Origin: Planctellipticum variicoloris
Lineage (GTDB): Bacteria > Planctomycetota > Planctomycetia > Planctomycetales > Planctomycetaceae
DNA length: 64,000 nt
Direction: 5' to 3'
Assembly: GCF_030622045.1 (NCBI RefSeq)
Contig: NZ_CP130886.1
Span: 5,216,001 to 5,280,000 of the forward strand
In this document: positions 1-8,769 of the stretch, piece by piece
Layout of the letters: each line of letters opens with the position of its first letter
How positions within the stretch are numbered: the stretch's first letter is position 1
Position numbers and translations under genes: made by a program
Notes under the pieces: generated by a model
What the model was told of the DNA's origin: nothing
Database searches by the model: none
The model's input: the letters and a program-made list of their open reading frames with translations, nothing else

Positions 1-1332
1 ATGCACGAAGACCACGCCTGGAAGCAGTCCTTCGGCGGCGGTGCGCAACGCCGTCGGCGGATTCCCGTCGATCGCAATCGTCTCCGCCACGTTCCGGTCG
101 ATCTGGAACGCCGCCACGTTTCGCGTCGCGACCTTCAGCTTGTCGTCCTGACCGTCCAGCTTTCCTTCAATCCGAGTTTCTGCATACGGCTCGATCTGCT
201 CCTCCAGAGTCGCCCAGAAGCAGGAATTGTACCGCGGAGTATAAGTCACGAATTTGAGTTCGAACGGTTCCGGAAACTTCGGCTTGCCCTTCGCCGTATG
301 TTCGGCGTGAAAAGCCATGAACTCCTTCAGACTGTCCGGATGCCACTTGTGCTCGACTCCCGGTCCGATCAGCAGCGGGATCGGCGCACCGGCGGCTTTG
401 CCCAGGTCGGTCATCGTCTTCGCAGCCAGCAATTGCTTGTCCAGCTCACCGCCGTACCCGATGATCGGCACGTCGAAGGCATTCGCCGCGTAGTCGACGG
501 CATCGTAAATCCGCACCAGTTTCTGGTGCAGCGGAGACAGAGGCTCCTTCAAATTCAGGTACTTGACCGTGTCCACAAATCCCGCCCCCGCCCCGACGGA
601 GGACCAGCGGTCGGGATGCTGCAGCCCCAGGTGCCACGCCCCCGCGCCCCCCATCGAGAAGCCCCAGAGCGTCACCCGGCGATCATCGATCCGATACAGC
701 CGGCTCAGCGCGTGCAGCGCCTCGAACACATCGGTCTCGCCGCTCCAGCGGTAAGCGTTGTTCGTCCGACCGAAGACGTCGAGCTGAATCCAGGCGGGTT
801 GTTCCTTGAGCGGCTTGCCGTCGTGCTGTCGGATGAAAGAGACCTCGTTGAGCGTATCCCCTCGCCCATGCAGAACGAGATGCACCGGCCAGCGCTTGCC
901 GGGCGACTGATCGAACTCCGCCGGCAGGGTGACCGCAAATGGCTGAACCGAACCGTCGACCCGGGAAACGTAAGCCAGAATCCGCGAACCGGCGCCTGTC
1001 CGCCAGGGCTGTTTGCCTTCGGCGAGCAGGTCCGCCCGCTTGAGGCCGGTTTCGAGCGCCGTCAGCGCCCACTTGGCGTAATCCGGCTTATGAAATTCGT
1101 TGTGCCGCAACAGCCAGTCGGCGGCCTTGGCATAAACGGAGACTTCGGCCAGGGCCTGCGGATCGTCAGCCTGAGACGCCGACAGGCTCTCCAGTCGATC
1201 CTGCAGTCGCTTGAGCTGCTCGGCGATCTGCGGTTTCAACTCGGCGACGACCGCCGCAGGATCGGCGGGCTGGGCCGCTGCCACGCTCCCCAGCCCGCCC
1301 AGCAAAACCACCGCCAGAATCTGTCGCGTCAT
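1..1332 (-). CDS. Secreted alpha/beta hydrolase (prolyl-oligopeptidase/esterase-like), 3' end outside window
   Basis: Encodes 444 residues and runs off the window, so the C-terminus is missing. It starts with a short signal peptide (hydrophobic core about residues 4-18, Ala-rich cleavage region) and is therefore probably exported. About residues 125-340 look like an alpha/beta hydrolase: an oxyanion-loop-like LVLHGRGD stretch, then the nucleophile elbow GFSMGG (Ser near 225) and a VEHKWHP segment near 330 that could hold the catalytic His. An N-terminal helical region of about 100 residues precedes it. Planctomycetes carry many such secreted esterase or peptidase-like proteins; the substrate cannot be told. 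The ATG at 1332 is the first in frame after upstream stops; the ribosome-binding site is weak. Confidence 0.85.
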   Translation of the reverse strand, partial: MTRQILAVVLLGGLGSVAAAQPADPAAVVAELKPQIAEQLKRLQDRLESLSASQADDPQALAEVSVYAKAADWLLRHNEFHKPDYAKWALTALETGLKRADLLAEGKQPWRTGAGSRILAYVSRVDGSVQPFAVTLPAEFDQSPGKRWPVHLVLHGRGDTLNEVSFIRQHDGKPLKEQPAWIQLDVFGRTNNAYRWSGETDVFEALHALSRLYRIDDRRVTLWGFSMGGAGAWHLGLQHPDRWSSVGAGAGFVDTVKYLNLKEPLSPLHQKLVRIYDAVDYAANAFDVPIIGYGGELDKQLLAAKTMTDLGKAAGAPIPLLIGPGVEHKWHPDSLKEFMAFHAEHTAKGKPKFPEPFELKFVTYTPRYNSCFWATLEEQIEPYAETRIEGKLDGQDDKLKVATRNVAAFQIDRNVAETIAIDGNPPTALRTAAEGLLPGVVFVH

Positions 1333-1385
1333 TCCATCATCCCATCGCAGAGTCGTCGGATCGTGGCCCGAAAAGTCTCAAGTTG

Positions 1386-1622
1386 TCAGGCCGGCGGAGC
1401 AGATTCCGTCGGCGGCTGATTCGCCAGCTCCCCGGCCTGAAAGCCGTTATACCGGTGGGAACCGTCACAGAACGGACGCTTCCGCGACCCGCCGCAGCGA
1501 CAGAGGGCGACATTCGGCTGCCCGCCGAGGTCGAACTTTTGCCCATGTTGATCGATCAGCGTGAAGTCGCCCGTCACCAGCAGAGGCCCGTTCTCGCGGG
1601 TCTTGATCACGACATCACCCAT
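1386..1622 (-). CDS. CDGSH iron-sulfur domain protein
   Basis: A 78-residue protein with one CDGSH motif: CRCGGS, then RPFCDGSH at about residues 41-57, that is C-x-C-x2-S-x3-P-x-C-D-G-S-H. In this family (mitoNEET-like) three Cys and one His bind a 2Fe-2S cluster. Bacterial single-domain versions of about 65-80 residues are common and probably serve in redox or cluster transfer in the cytoplasm; no membrane segment or signal is seen. It lies 53 bp upstream of, and on the same strand as, the secreted hydrolase gene, but there is no sign that they act together. Confidence 0.9.
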   Translation of the reverse strand: MGDVVIKTRENGPLLVTGDFTLIDQHGQKFDLGGQPNVALCRCGGSRKRPFCDGSHRYNGFQAGELANQPPTESAPPA

Positions 1623-1756
1623 GCAGCGGTCCCCTCGACATCTGTTCCGACAGAAAAAGCATACGCGACGCGGGGGCCTGGAACAATTCCTCAGCAGCCG
1701 CCGATCGGACGTCGGCGACGTTCCGGCAGAGCCCGCGAGGCGCGGTCGCTGCAGAT

Positions 1757-3475
1757 TCAGCCCTGAGATTTGCCGCCGGGTTCGTCCGGGCCGCCGACCG
1801 TCGCTTCGACTTCCTTGAGCAACTGGTCGAGCCGGAACGGCTTGTAGAGGACCGATTTGAGCCCCGCCTGGCGGGCCTTGACGATCGAGTGATGCGGGTC
1901 GTACCCGAAGCCGGTCATGAAAATCACCGGCAGATGTTCGCTGACTTCCCGCAGTCTGGTAAAGCAGTCGAAGCCGGTCATGTCGGGCAGGCGAATATCC
2001 ACAATCACGGCGTCGTAGTGGAACGTGCGGACCATCAGCAGGGCTTCTTCGCCGTTGTGAGCGGTCTCCACCTCGCAGCCGAAGCGTCCCAGATGCTCGT
2101 GAGCGGCCAGGCGGACGGTCTCGTCGCTGTCGACGACGAGAATCCGCTTGTTGCGCAGCTTCGTCCGCTGCGGCCCGGCCGAGATCGCTTTCTGCATGCG
2201 GGGGGAGATGTTTTCTCCCACCTTGTGAATGAGCTGGCGAATGCCGCGGGTGTGCTTCAGGATCCGCTGCAGCCGTTCCGCGACGGCAGGATCGTGGCCG
2301 ATATAGCGGTCGAGAATCCAGGTCGTGTCGTTGAGAATCTCGTCCATCGGGCGGGCGACTTCCCGAAGAATCAGCGTCGTGCTCTCGGTCGCCGTCGAGA
2401 CTTTTTCCGCGGCCAGCAGTTCGAGCGTATTGAGCGCGATCGCCACGTCGCGCGAGAACAGTTCCAGAAACTGCAGGTCTTCCTCGCTGAACGCTCCCGG
2501 CTGGGCGCTCTCGACGTTGAACGTCCCCATCACTTCGTCGTGCAGCACCAGCGGCACCGTCATCGAGCTCCGCGCGTTCGGAGCGCCGGGCAAGTACAGC
2601 GGATCCCGGCTGGTGTCGTCGCAGAGATAGCTCTTCCCGGTCGCCGCAACGAACCCCGTGACGCCGTTGCCCGTCGGCTCACCCTTGAGCTTGCGGTGGG
2701 CCGCCTCGTCGGTCATGCCGACGTTCAGCAGCGGCTCGAGCTGTTTCGTGTGCCGGTCCAGCAGGCGAACTTCCACCGTCTCAAACTCAAGCACTTCATT
2801 CGTAAACTGCACGATCTTCTGCTTGAGCAATTCGACGCGGTCGTCGACGGACATCTCCAGAATGTCTTCCGGCGACAGATCGCCCAATTCCATTCCCGCC
2901 TGATGAATGGCATTCAGCTTTTGCCGGTGCAGCACATCTTCAGAAATATCCCGCACGGTGACGACGATCAGCTCCGCGTCGCCGGCCCGCCGAAAAAACA
3001 CCGGCGCCGCATGCAGCTCGAAATACGTCTTCTCGCTCACCCGCACCGTCGTCCGGGCCGCCTCGCCGGCACCGAGCGCCGTCTGCAGCGGGGCGAAGTC
3101 GGGGCCGAGGATCTCGGCGTCCCCGAGGATCTCCAGAAATCCCCTTCCCAGGACTCCCTCGCGCCCGATCATTCCTGCGAACTGGTCGTTGCACCAGCGG
3201 ACGCAAAAGGTGGAATCGAGCGCCGCGACTCCTTCGGGCAACTGTCGCAGCAGGGATTCCAGGACAGGCCACAGGGGCGCCGCGTCGAGCCGATCACCAA
3301 CGACGCAGACGGCGGCGAAGTCGTTCGCCACGCCGGGCATCAACGGACCTTCAGCCGCGCCCGCGGTGACCAGCTCAAACTGGTCCCGCAGTTGCCGCAG
3401 CACGGGATGGTCCGCATCCGCCCGTGCACCAAGGACGAAGATCCGCGACGAATTTGACACCGAATCCTGCCGCAT
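1757..3475 (-). CDS. PAS-GAF-receiver signalling protein without a kinase domain
   Basis: 572 residues with three sensory or signalling parts. Residues about 80-190 look like a PAS domain (ALDSTFCVRWCNDQF, then ELIVVTVRDISED). Residues about 205-355 are a GAF domain (VEVRLLDRHTKQLEPLL, VTGFVAATGKSYLCDD, FNVESAQPGAFSEEDL). A helical stretch at 365-430 resembles a dimerisation segment but has no phospho-acceptor His block and no HATPase_c follows. Residues about 445-560 are a CheY-like receiver (ILVVDSDE, phospho-acceptor Asp in VIVDIRLPDMTGF, Thr in FMTG, Lys in YKPF). It is probably an intermediate in a phosphorelay or a scaffold. No partner kinase is encoded next to it. It transcribes away from the asparaginase gene at 3678. 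Confidence 0.85.
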   Translation of the reverse strand: MRQDSVSNSSRIFVLGARADADHPVLRQLRDQFELVTAGAAEGPLMPGVANDFAAVCVVGDRLDAAPLWPVLESLLRQLPEGVAALDSTFCVRWCNDQFAGMIGREGVLGRGFLEILGDAEILGPDFAPLQTALGAGEAARTTVRVSEKTYFELHAAPVFFRRAGDAELIVVTVRDISEDVLHRQKLNAIHQAGMELGDLSPEDILEMSVDDRVELLKQKIVQFTNEVLEFETVEVRLLDRHTKQLEPLLNVGMTDEAAHRKLKGEPTGNGVTGFVAATGKSYLCDDTSRDPLYLPGAPNARSSMTVPLVLHDEVMGTFNVESAQPGAFSEEDLQFLELFSRDVAIALNTLELLAAEKVSTATESTTLILREVARPMDEILNDTTWILDRYIGHDPAVAERLQRILKHTRGIRQLIHKVGENISPRMQKAISAGPQRTKLRNKRILVVDSDETVRLAAHEHLGRFGCEVETAHNGEEALLMVRTFHYDAVIVDIRLPDMTGFDCFTRLREVSEHLPVIFMTGFGYDPHHSIVKARQAGLKSVLYKPFRLDQLLKEVEATVGGPDEPGGKSQG

Positions 3476-3677
3476 GCCTGATTTTAAGAGTCGGCTGGGA
3501 TTATAGGGTCAGATCCAGCGACCAGCAATCTTCGATCCGTTCGTCTCCCGAATTCGCACGCACCGAGTCCCTCCAACGGCTTTTCCGCGCGGGTCGCTCG
3601 CCACTCATCACCAGCCACCCTTCCCTCCGCTATACTTTCCGCCGTTCTGAACCGGACACCCGCACGGGACAACCATC

Positions 3678-4703
3678 ATGCAAATTGCCTGGCTCTGGGG
3701 AGGCCTGATTGTGACGGCGCTGGCGGCAGATTCGATTCACGCAGGCGACGATGTCGTCCCGCACGTGGTCCTCGGCATTCACGGCGGCACCGGCGCCGAC
3801 AAGAAAGACATGACGCCCGAACTCGACCGGCAACTCCGCGCCCTCCTGACGGAAGCTCTCCAGGCGGGGCGCGCACGCCTCCAATCCGGCGGCGTGAGCC
3901 TCGACGCCGTCGAAACCGCCATTCGTGTGATGGAAGACTCGCCGCTGCTCAACGCCGGCAAGGGAGCCGTTTTCACGCACGAGGGCCGCAATGAGCTCGA
4001 CGCCAGCATCATGGACGGTCGGACGAAGAAGGCCGGCGCCGTCGCGGGTGTCACCATTGTCAAGAACCCGATCACCGCCGCCCGCGCGGTCATGGAGAAG
4101 TCGAAACACGTGCTGTTCGTCGGCCGCGGCGCCGAGATCTTTGCCACGCAACAGGGGCTCGAAATCGTCGATCCCTCCTACTTCTGGACCGAAGAGCGCT
4201 GGAACTCCATTCGCGACATCTGGAAGAAGGAAGCGGATGCGAAAACCCGCACCGGCGAACTGCCGGCATTGCCGCCGAAGAAATCCGAGTACGGCACCGT
4301 CGGCGCCGTGGCGCTCGACGCGCACGGAAACCTCGCCGCCGGCACATCGACCGGCGGCATGACCAACAAGATGGCCGGTCGCGTCGGGGATTCCCCGATC
4401 ATCGGCGCCGGGACCTACGCCGACAACGCGGCGGGGGCAATCTCCTGCACGGGACACGGCGAATTCTTCATCCGCTACGCCGTCTCTCACGAAATCGTCG
4501 CCCAGGTGAAGTACCGCGGGGCGAGCATCAAAGACGCCGCCGAAGACGTCATCAACCGACAGCTCAAAGACGCCGGCGGCGAAGGGGCCTCGATCTGCCT
4601 CGATCCCCAAGGGAATTTCGCCACCGCCTACAACTCCGAAGGGCTCTATCGCGGCAGCATCACGAGCGACGGCCAGATCCGAATCCGGCTCTACGAGGAG
4701 TAG
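3678..4703 (+). CDS. Isoaspartyl peptidase/L-asparaginase family (Ntn-hydrolase), exported
   Basis: 341 residues, about the family length plus a signal peptide (hydrophobic residues 3-18, AADSIHAGD cleavage region). It has the typical HGGTGADKK start, the autoproteolysis site with catalytic Thr in YGTVGAVALDAHGN (about residue 210), and the substrate-binding GTSTGGMTNKMAGRVGDSPIIGAG block. The precursor should cleave itself before this Thr to give alpha and beta subunits, hydrolysing isoaspartyl dipeptides or asparagine, here probably in the periplasm. It stands alone between divergent and convergent neighbours. The ATG at 3678 is chosen because it gives a good signal peptide. Confidence 0.92.
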   Translation: MQIAWLWGGLIVTALAADSIHAGDDVVPHVVLGIHGGTGADKKDMTPELDRQLRALLTEALQAGRARLQSGGVSLDAVETAIRVMEDSPLLNAGKGAVFTHEGRNELDASIMDGRTKKAGAVAGVTIVKNPITAARAVMEKSKHVLFVGRGAEIFATQQGLEIVDPSYFWTEERWNSIRDIWKKEADAKTRTGELPALPPKKSEYGTVGAVALDAHGNLAAGTSTGGMTNKMAGRVGDSPIIGAGTYADNAAGAISCTGHGEFFIRYAVSHEIVAQVKYRGASIKDAAEDVINRQLKDAGGEGASICLDPQGNFATAYNSEGLYRGSITSDGQIRIRLYEE

Positions 4704-4796
4704 CGGCGACCAGCAGGAATGCACTGGCGGCTGAAGGCAGACAGTGCCAGCCGGGAACGGCGGCGCAAGTACAGAGTTGGCGTCAGGGCAGCGCTC

Positions 4797-5975
4797 TTAA
4801 GGACTCTCGGTTTTCTCGGCGAACGCCTCTTCCCGCGGCGTCACTGCGAGAGATCTTCCTGCGTCTCCGCTGGCAGCGATCCAGCCGCCGCCCAGAACGC
4901 GATCGTGAGCATAGAACACGACCGCCTGACCGGGCGCAACGCCTGATTGCCGCTCGTCAAACGTCACGCGCACCCGCTCGGCGTCTTCGCGGGTTACAGT
5001 GCAGGGCGCCGCCGTGTGTTGATAGCGAATCTGCGCGAGACAGCGCATCGGCTCAGGCAGGTCCGGTGCGAGCCAGTTGACCCGGTCGGCCACCAGCGAC
5101 TCGCACGCCAGATCTTCTTTCGTTCCAAGCACGACTCGCTTTGATTCGGCATCTATCCGGATGACAAAGCGTGGTTCGCCGAACGTGATCCCCAGCCCGC
5201 GCCGCTGCCCGATCGTGAAATGCTCATAGCCCGCGTGCCGCCCGAGAACTCGCCCGGCGGGATCGACGAACTCGCCGGCGGTCTCGAATTCCCCCCGGTG
5301 TCGCCGGAGGAAACCCGCGTAGTCATTGTCCGGCACGAAGCAGATTTCCTGGCTGTCCGGCTTGGTCGCCACGCGCAGTCCGGCCCGGGCGGCCAGTTCG
5401 CGAATTTCCGGCTTGGTGTAGTTCCCCACCGGGAATTGAATTCGTCCCAGCAGGTCACGAGAAATCCCCGCCAGCACGTACGACTGGTCCTTGCCCGGGT
5501 CGAGCCCCCTCACGAGGGCGGGCTGGTCTTCGCCGATGTCTCTGAGCCGGGCATAGTGCCCTGTGGCGATCGCATCCGCTCCGACCTGGCGGGCGAAATC
5601 CCACAGCTTGCCGAACTTCAGCCAGTTGTTACACATCACGCAAGGGTTCGGCGTCCGGCCGGCCAGATACTCGTCAGCAAAGTAGTCCTTGATCCGCCCG
5701 AATGCATTCTCGAAGTTCAGCGAGTGAAAGGGGATGTCGAGCAGATCGGCCACCCGGCGGGCGTCCGCCGCGTCGGAGGCGCTGCAGCAGCCCTGCTTAT
5801 TGGCCTTGGCGGTGACGATCGGCAACGCCGGTCCGATTCCGGTGTGGCAGGCGTAGTCGTCGGTGGCGCCGGAGCGCATGAAGAGTCCGATCACGTCGCA
5901 GCCCTGCTCCTTGAGGAGGACCGCGGCGGCGGAACTGTCGACGCCACCAGACATTGCGAGGACGATGCGGGACAC
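4797..5975 (-). CDS. mnmA: tRNA-specific 2-thiouridylase MnmA
   Basis: About 392 residues. It has the PP-loop SGGVDSS at the N-terminus, the first catalytic Cys in NPCVMCN (about residue 100) and the second in SQEICFVPD (about residue 195), plus the C-terminal barrel region. MnmA adenylates U34 of Lys, Glu and Gln tRNAs and replaces O2 with sulfur delivered by a relay. I prefer the GTG at 5975, giving the family-typical start MSRIVLAMSGG, with GAAGG eight bases upstream; a TTG at 5993 would add six residues. A cysteine pair in the insert GCCSASDAADARR is also seen in many homologues. It is convergent with the asparaginase gene. Confidence 0.95.
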   Translation of the reverse strand: MSRIVLAMSGGVDSSAAAVLLKEQGCDVIGLFMRSGATDDYACHTGIGPALPIVTAKANKQGCCSASDAADARRVADLLDIPFHSLNFENAFGRIKDYFADEYLAGRTPNPCVMCNNWLKFGKLWDFARQVGADAIATGHYARLRDIGEDQPALVRGLDPGKDQSYVLAGISRDLLGRIQFPVGNYTKPEIRELAARAGLRVATKPDSQEICFVPDNDYAGFLRRHRGEFETAGEFVDPAGRVLGRHAGYEHFTIGQRRGLGITFGEPRFVIRIDAESKRVVLGTKEDLACESLVADRVNWLAPDLPEPMRCLAQIRYQHTAAPCTVTREDAERVRVTFDERQSGVAPGQAVVFYAHDRVLGGGWIAASGDAGRSLAVTPREEAFAEKTESP

Positions 5976-6055
5976 GCACAAAGCCTTCGACAAAAGGAGG
6001 GAACTCAGCGGATCAGTCTAGACGACCGCAGCTCATCTCACAGGTCTGAGAAGAC

Positions 6056-7264
6056 TCAGTACGGGAGATTCCGTCTGCGCAGCTCATCGTCAGGATCGGC
6101 ATGGGGCTTGTGGGGACCACCGTCGAATGGAAACGTCGGCAGGCGTTTGCGCCAGAAGAGATACGAGAAGACAGTGCGCAGACGGGGTGGAGGCCACCAT
6201 TCTCGAATCGTCAAAGCCAGATTGCGGCCATGATCAATTCGACTAAGTGTTTGTGGGAATAAACATCGTCGCACCAAGGCATCATAGAACGATAGAGACA
6301 ACGAGCTGGGTCCCCAACCGGAAGTGGCGTTCTTCACCGTTTCTGGTGCAGCAAGGCCGCAAATCACGTTGAGGTAACGAACGGCAAGGAAGCACTCCCG
6401 ACGCAGATTCAACGAGACGGCACGATTCACCGTTCGGTCCCAGAAACCCGGTTCTCGTTCCAAGTGAACAACGAGTTCCCGCAGGTCCCAGAGATCTCGG
6501 AGCAAGTGATCAAACTCGCCGGTTCGAAACAGATTCGCTGTCGCATGAAGGAACATGTCAGTCGGATGGAGAACCTTGAGAGGGGACTCCGCTATAGAAA
6601 CCGCATCGAAAAACAAAGGTCGCGGATCGAAACTGACACGATCCTTCGAACGAATGATCGAAAAGTGGACATCGAGCGGCACTTGCCGATTGACATGCCA
6701 CATCGGTGCAATTTCATGCAGCCAGCGTCGATAGTACAGCCGATCCAGCGGCCTCTTTTCGTTGGAAACCCATCCACGACGGCGGAGTGCCGTTTCAACG
6801 GCAGCCAATCCCGATTCAGGGACGAGGATATCAACATCTCCAAACTGCCTTCCCCTGGCGAACTGAAATCCCAATAGGAGAAATGCAGCGCCTTTCAACA
6901 CGACGACCGGATCGCTCACCTCGGCCAATGCCTCCTGGAGGCGAGTGATTTCCCAGCGGATCACAGCCTCATTAGCATCGGCGGCAGTAATTGCGGATTG
7001 CAGGTGCTGGTGAACCGGTTCCGGGACGTTCGTCTCAAGCTTCTGATCTCGTACGAGCACGCAGATTCGGGGCCAAAGTCCGAGAACCTTTGCGATCGGG
7101 ATTAGTCGCCCCCATTCTTCGATCGAGAGAGTCTGGAGGCACTCCGGGTGATGGAGCATACGGAGAATCAGATCGCAGCCCAGCTCGGGCGATGGCCCGC
7201 CGGACCAAGCGAGCGTTGCAGCGACCGTTTCGTCCATCGACTTGTTGACCGCGGTGACCGTCAT
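6056..7264 (-). CDS. Nucleotidyltransferase-fold protein (PF14907 NTP_transf_5 type)
   Basis: 402 residues. The core VLKGAAFLLLGF then GRQFGDVDILV (about residues 120-155) has the conserved pattern of uncharacterised family-5 nucleotidyltransferases, with the DVD acidic pair expected to bind metal; a later DVHF motif could be the third acid. A helical second half contains HLLRDLWDLREL. It follows the HPr-kinase-like gene with a 3-base gap and is clearly the last gene of that operon. In HPr-rel-A-type gene sets this family accompanies the kinase and the PqqD-like protein; its substrate is unknown. The DNA is less GC-rich than the surrounding genes, suggesting the operon was acquired as a unit. 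Confidence 0.85.
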   Translation of the reverse strand: MTVTAVNKSMDETVAATLAWSGGPSPELGCDLILRMLHHPECLQTLSIEEWGRLIPIAKVLGLWPRICVLVRDQKLETNVPEPVHQHLQSAITAADANEAVIRWEITRLQEALAEVSDPVVVLKGAAFLLLGFQFARGRQFGDVDILVPESGLAAVETALRRRGWVSNEKRPLDRLYYRRWLHEIAPMWHVNRQVPLDVHFSIIRSKDRVSFDPRPLFFDAVSIAESPLKVLHPTDMFLHATANLFRTGEFDHLLRDLWDLRELVVHLEREPGFWDRTVNRAVSLNLRRECFLAVRYLNVICGLAAPETVKNATSGWGPSSLSLSFYDALVRRCLFPQTLSRIDHGRNLALTIREWWPPPRLRTVFSYLFWRKRLPTFPFDGGPHKPHADPDDELRRRNLPY

Positions 7265-7267
7265 TTT

Positions 7268-8248
7268 TCAAGTTGATCTGTAATGCGGCAGAGAGGTCCT
7301 GCACACAAAATCGTGTCCGGCCGGACGAAGGAGGTCAATCGACTCTTCAAAATACTTAATCGCTGCGGGAAGGTCACCGTAGACTAGTTGACGACACTCG
7401 ACCCGATCCATCACTCGGCAGAGAGTTCGAAATCCCTTCGCCCCGAGCTTCTCATAATTGAACGAGCTCTTGACGAGATCCGGGAACGCTGCCGCTCGCG
7501 ATACCTCCTTGATCGCAAGGTCGACATTCGAATCGTGCCTGATAAAGACGAGCAGGGCCGGATCCGCTGATTGGTCCATTTGAATGACGCTGGTGGAGGG
7601 AGGCCGCATGCAACAAACCAGTCCCTTTCGTCGGGTCACGACGCGGGGACCGAATTCCGAATTCGCTGACATTTGGCGAATCACGTCGATCGACTCGTTC
7701 TTCAGGCTAATCGGCCGAGCGATGGGAATGATCGACGTCGACTTCAGGTCGATCAGCGCCAATTCATCGGTCAGCAGTCGCCATCCTGAAACGGCAAGCG
7801 CGGCGCACAGAGTACTCTTTCCGGAGCCGGACACTCCGAGGAGCACGACTGCTCTGCCAGCCCGCTCAAGCACTGCGGCGTGCAAGATCAAATAGGAATT
7901 GACCTGAGAGTAAATTGCATGATTCAGTCCCCATTCGAGAAAGACTGAGGCTTTGTATGGTTCAAATGCGGGTAGAACCGGGCGTACTTGACCGCGGAGC
8001 AACACGTAAGCGCGAGGAGCGACCCAAGAACGAATTCCGCGCGGTCCGACGACGTTCAACTCGAAGTCGGTGAACAGCGAATCGATGACCGGAAAGTCGC
8101 TGTACAGGTCAGCAATTCCGCGGGCAACATGGGGAATATCACTTCGAATGCGAGAAACGAAGGGCCCAGTTCTGATTGCCAGTCCCGTTGTTCCGAGACG
8201 GTCCGTCAGTTCCGCTGACGTCAAGTCTCTGACAATCACGCGGACCAT
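7268..8248 (-). CDS. HPr kinase-related protein (HprK-related kinase A type)
   Basis: About 326 residues from ATG 8248, which overlaps the end of the upstream PqqD-like gene by 13 bases, a sign of translational coupling. The P-loop GVSGSGKST lies at about residues 137-145, preceded by HAAVLERAGRAVVLLG as in HprK C-terminal domains, and followed by GWRLLTDELALID, the second acidic motif. HPr kinases phosphorylate a Ser of a small protein; relatives encoded in some peptide clusters phosphorylate the product peptide instead. No HPr or PTS gene is visible here, so the target is more likely the small peptide encoded at the head of the operon, which is an inference. A longer start is open upstream but would lie inside the preceding gene. 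Confidence 0.85.
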   Translation of the reverse strand: MVRVIVRDLTSAELTDRLGTTGLAIRTGPFVSRIRSDIPHVARGIADLYSDFPVIDSLFTDFELNVVGPRGIRSWVAPRAYVLLRGQVRPVLPAFEPYKASVFLEWGLNHAIYSQVNSYLILHAAVLERAGRAVVLLGVSGSGKSTLCAALAVSGWRLLTDELALIDLKSTSIIPIARPISLKNESIDVIRQMSANSEFGPRVVTRRKGLVCCMRPPSTSVIQMDQSADPALLVFIRHDSNVDLAIKEVSRAAAFPDLVKSSFNYEKLGAKGFRTLCRVMDRVECRQLVYGDLPAAIKYFEESIDLLRPAGHDFVCRTSLPHYRST

Positions 8249-8526
8249 CCCGAAATGAGTCCGGCTTCGGAAAACCTGACCACGACGTTGGTAAGATAAC
8301 CAACGGCGGCGCGTGCGTCGCAAGCCGTCAGACCGAATTCTCCAACAATTTGCCCAGCGATCTGCTCGGCAGACGTGCTTCCATCCACAATTGAACGGAG
8401 AACGAATGCCGACAACTCATCCATGACGTGAGTCTGTTGAGACGGCACGTGATAAACCACCCAAGAGGATGAGTCGCCCCACGTATGCCAGAGCAACTCA
8501 TCTCCATCAAGGGACCGCAAACTCAT
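8236..8526 (-). CDS. PqqD-like peptide-binding protein, HPr-rel-A type
   Basis: 96 residues, with the winged-helix pattern of PqqD or RiPP recognition elements: an N-terminal strand region containing WVVYHVPSQQTHVMDELSAFVL, an acidic mid-helix, SAEQIAGQIVGEFG, and a terminal VVRFSEAGLISG strand-helix. PqqD-like proteins bind leader peptides and present them to modifying enzymes. It sits 45 bases after the small Cys-containing peptide gene and overlaps the kinase gene, so a role as chaperone of that peptide is plausible but unproven. No Shine-Dalgarno sequence is seen. Confidence 0.85.
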   Translation of the reverse strand: MSLRSLDGDELLWHTWGDSSSWVVYHVPSQQTHVMDELSAFVLRSIVDGSTSAEQIAGQIVGEFGLTACDARAAVGYLTNVVVRFSEAGLISGWSA

Positions 8527-8571
8527 TTAGAGGCAACCAATTCAATTGGCGTGCCGAAAGTCACTCTGTCG

Positions 8572-8769
8572 CTACGCCGAACAGACAGAGCCAGTGCCAC
8601 AGCTCGGGTCATCAGTAGCACTTGCGGTGCGGGTCAGCGTCAGTACCGCGGGCACCGCCAGCAGCGCTGCTCGGATTTCCTGCCGACGCGACGTCCGCCG
8701 AGCACCGTCCACGGGAGCCGGACTCGGACTCGCGGCAGGTTCAGCAGCCAGAATTTTCTCAGATTCCAT
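8572..8769 (-). CDS. Small Cys-containing peptide, candidate substrate of the HPr-rel-A-type operon
   Basis: 65 codons from ATG 8769, with AAAAGG eight bases upstream as a good ribosome-binding site (a GTG at 8778 is also open). The N-terminal half is Ala/Pro/Ser-rich. The middle has RRTSRRQE, then the hydrophobic AALLAVPAVLTL, then TRTASA, which looks like the n, h and c regions of a signal peptide. What follows is a 14-residue tail ending SCGTGSVCSA with two cysteines five residues apart. It is the first gene of the operon that continues with PqqD-like, HprK-like and nucleotidyltransferase genes. I infer that it is the substrate or product peptide; alternatively it is a small secreted protein. 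I do not recognise a named family with certainty. Confidence 0.6.
   Translation of the reverse strand: MESEKILAAEPAASPSPAPVDGARRTSRRQEIRAALLAVPAVLTLTRTASATDDPSCGTGSVCSA

Noticed and set aside
1-1419. Long rightward open frame at the left edge
   Set aside because: It is antisense to a minus-strand hydrolase with signal peptide and GFSMGG motif; the rightward translation is Arg/Gln-rich with no family pattern.
6056-7264. HEPN/MNT-type antitoxin nucleotidyltransferase
   Set aside because: At 402 residues it is far longer than MNT antitoxins and fits the PF14907 type; no HEPN gene is adjacent.
6056-8769. Lasso peptide cluster
   Set aside because: An HprK-like kinase and PqqD-like protein are present, but there is no asparagine-synthetase-like cyclase and no transglutaminase-like leader protease; the nucleotidyltransferase is different from lasso enzymes.
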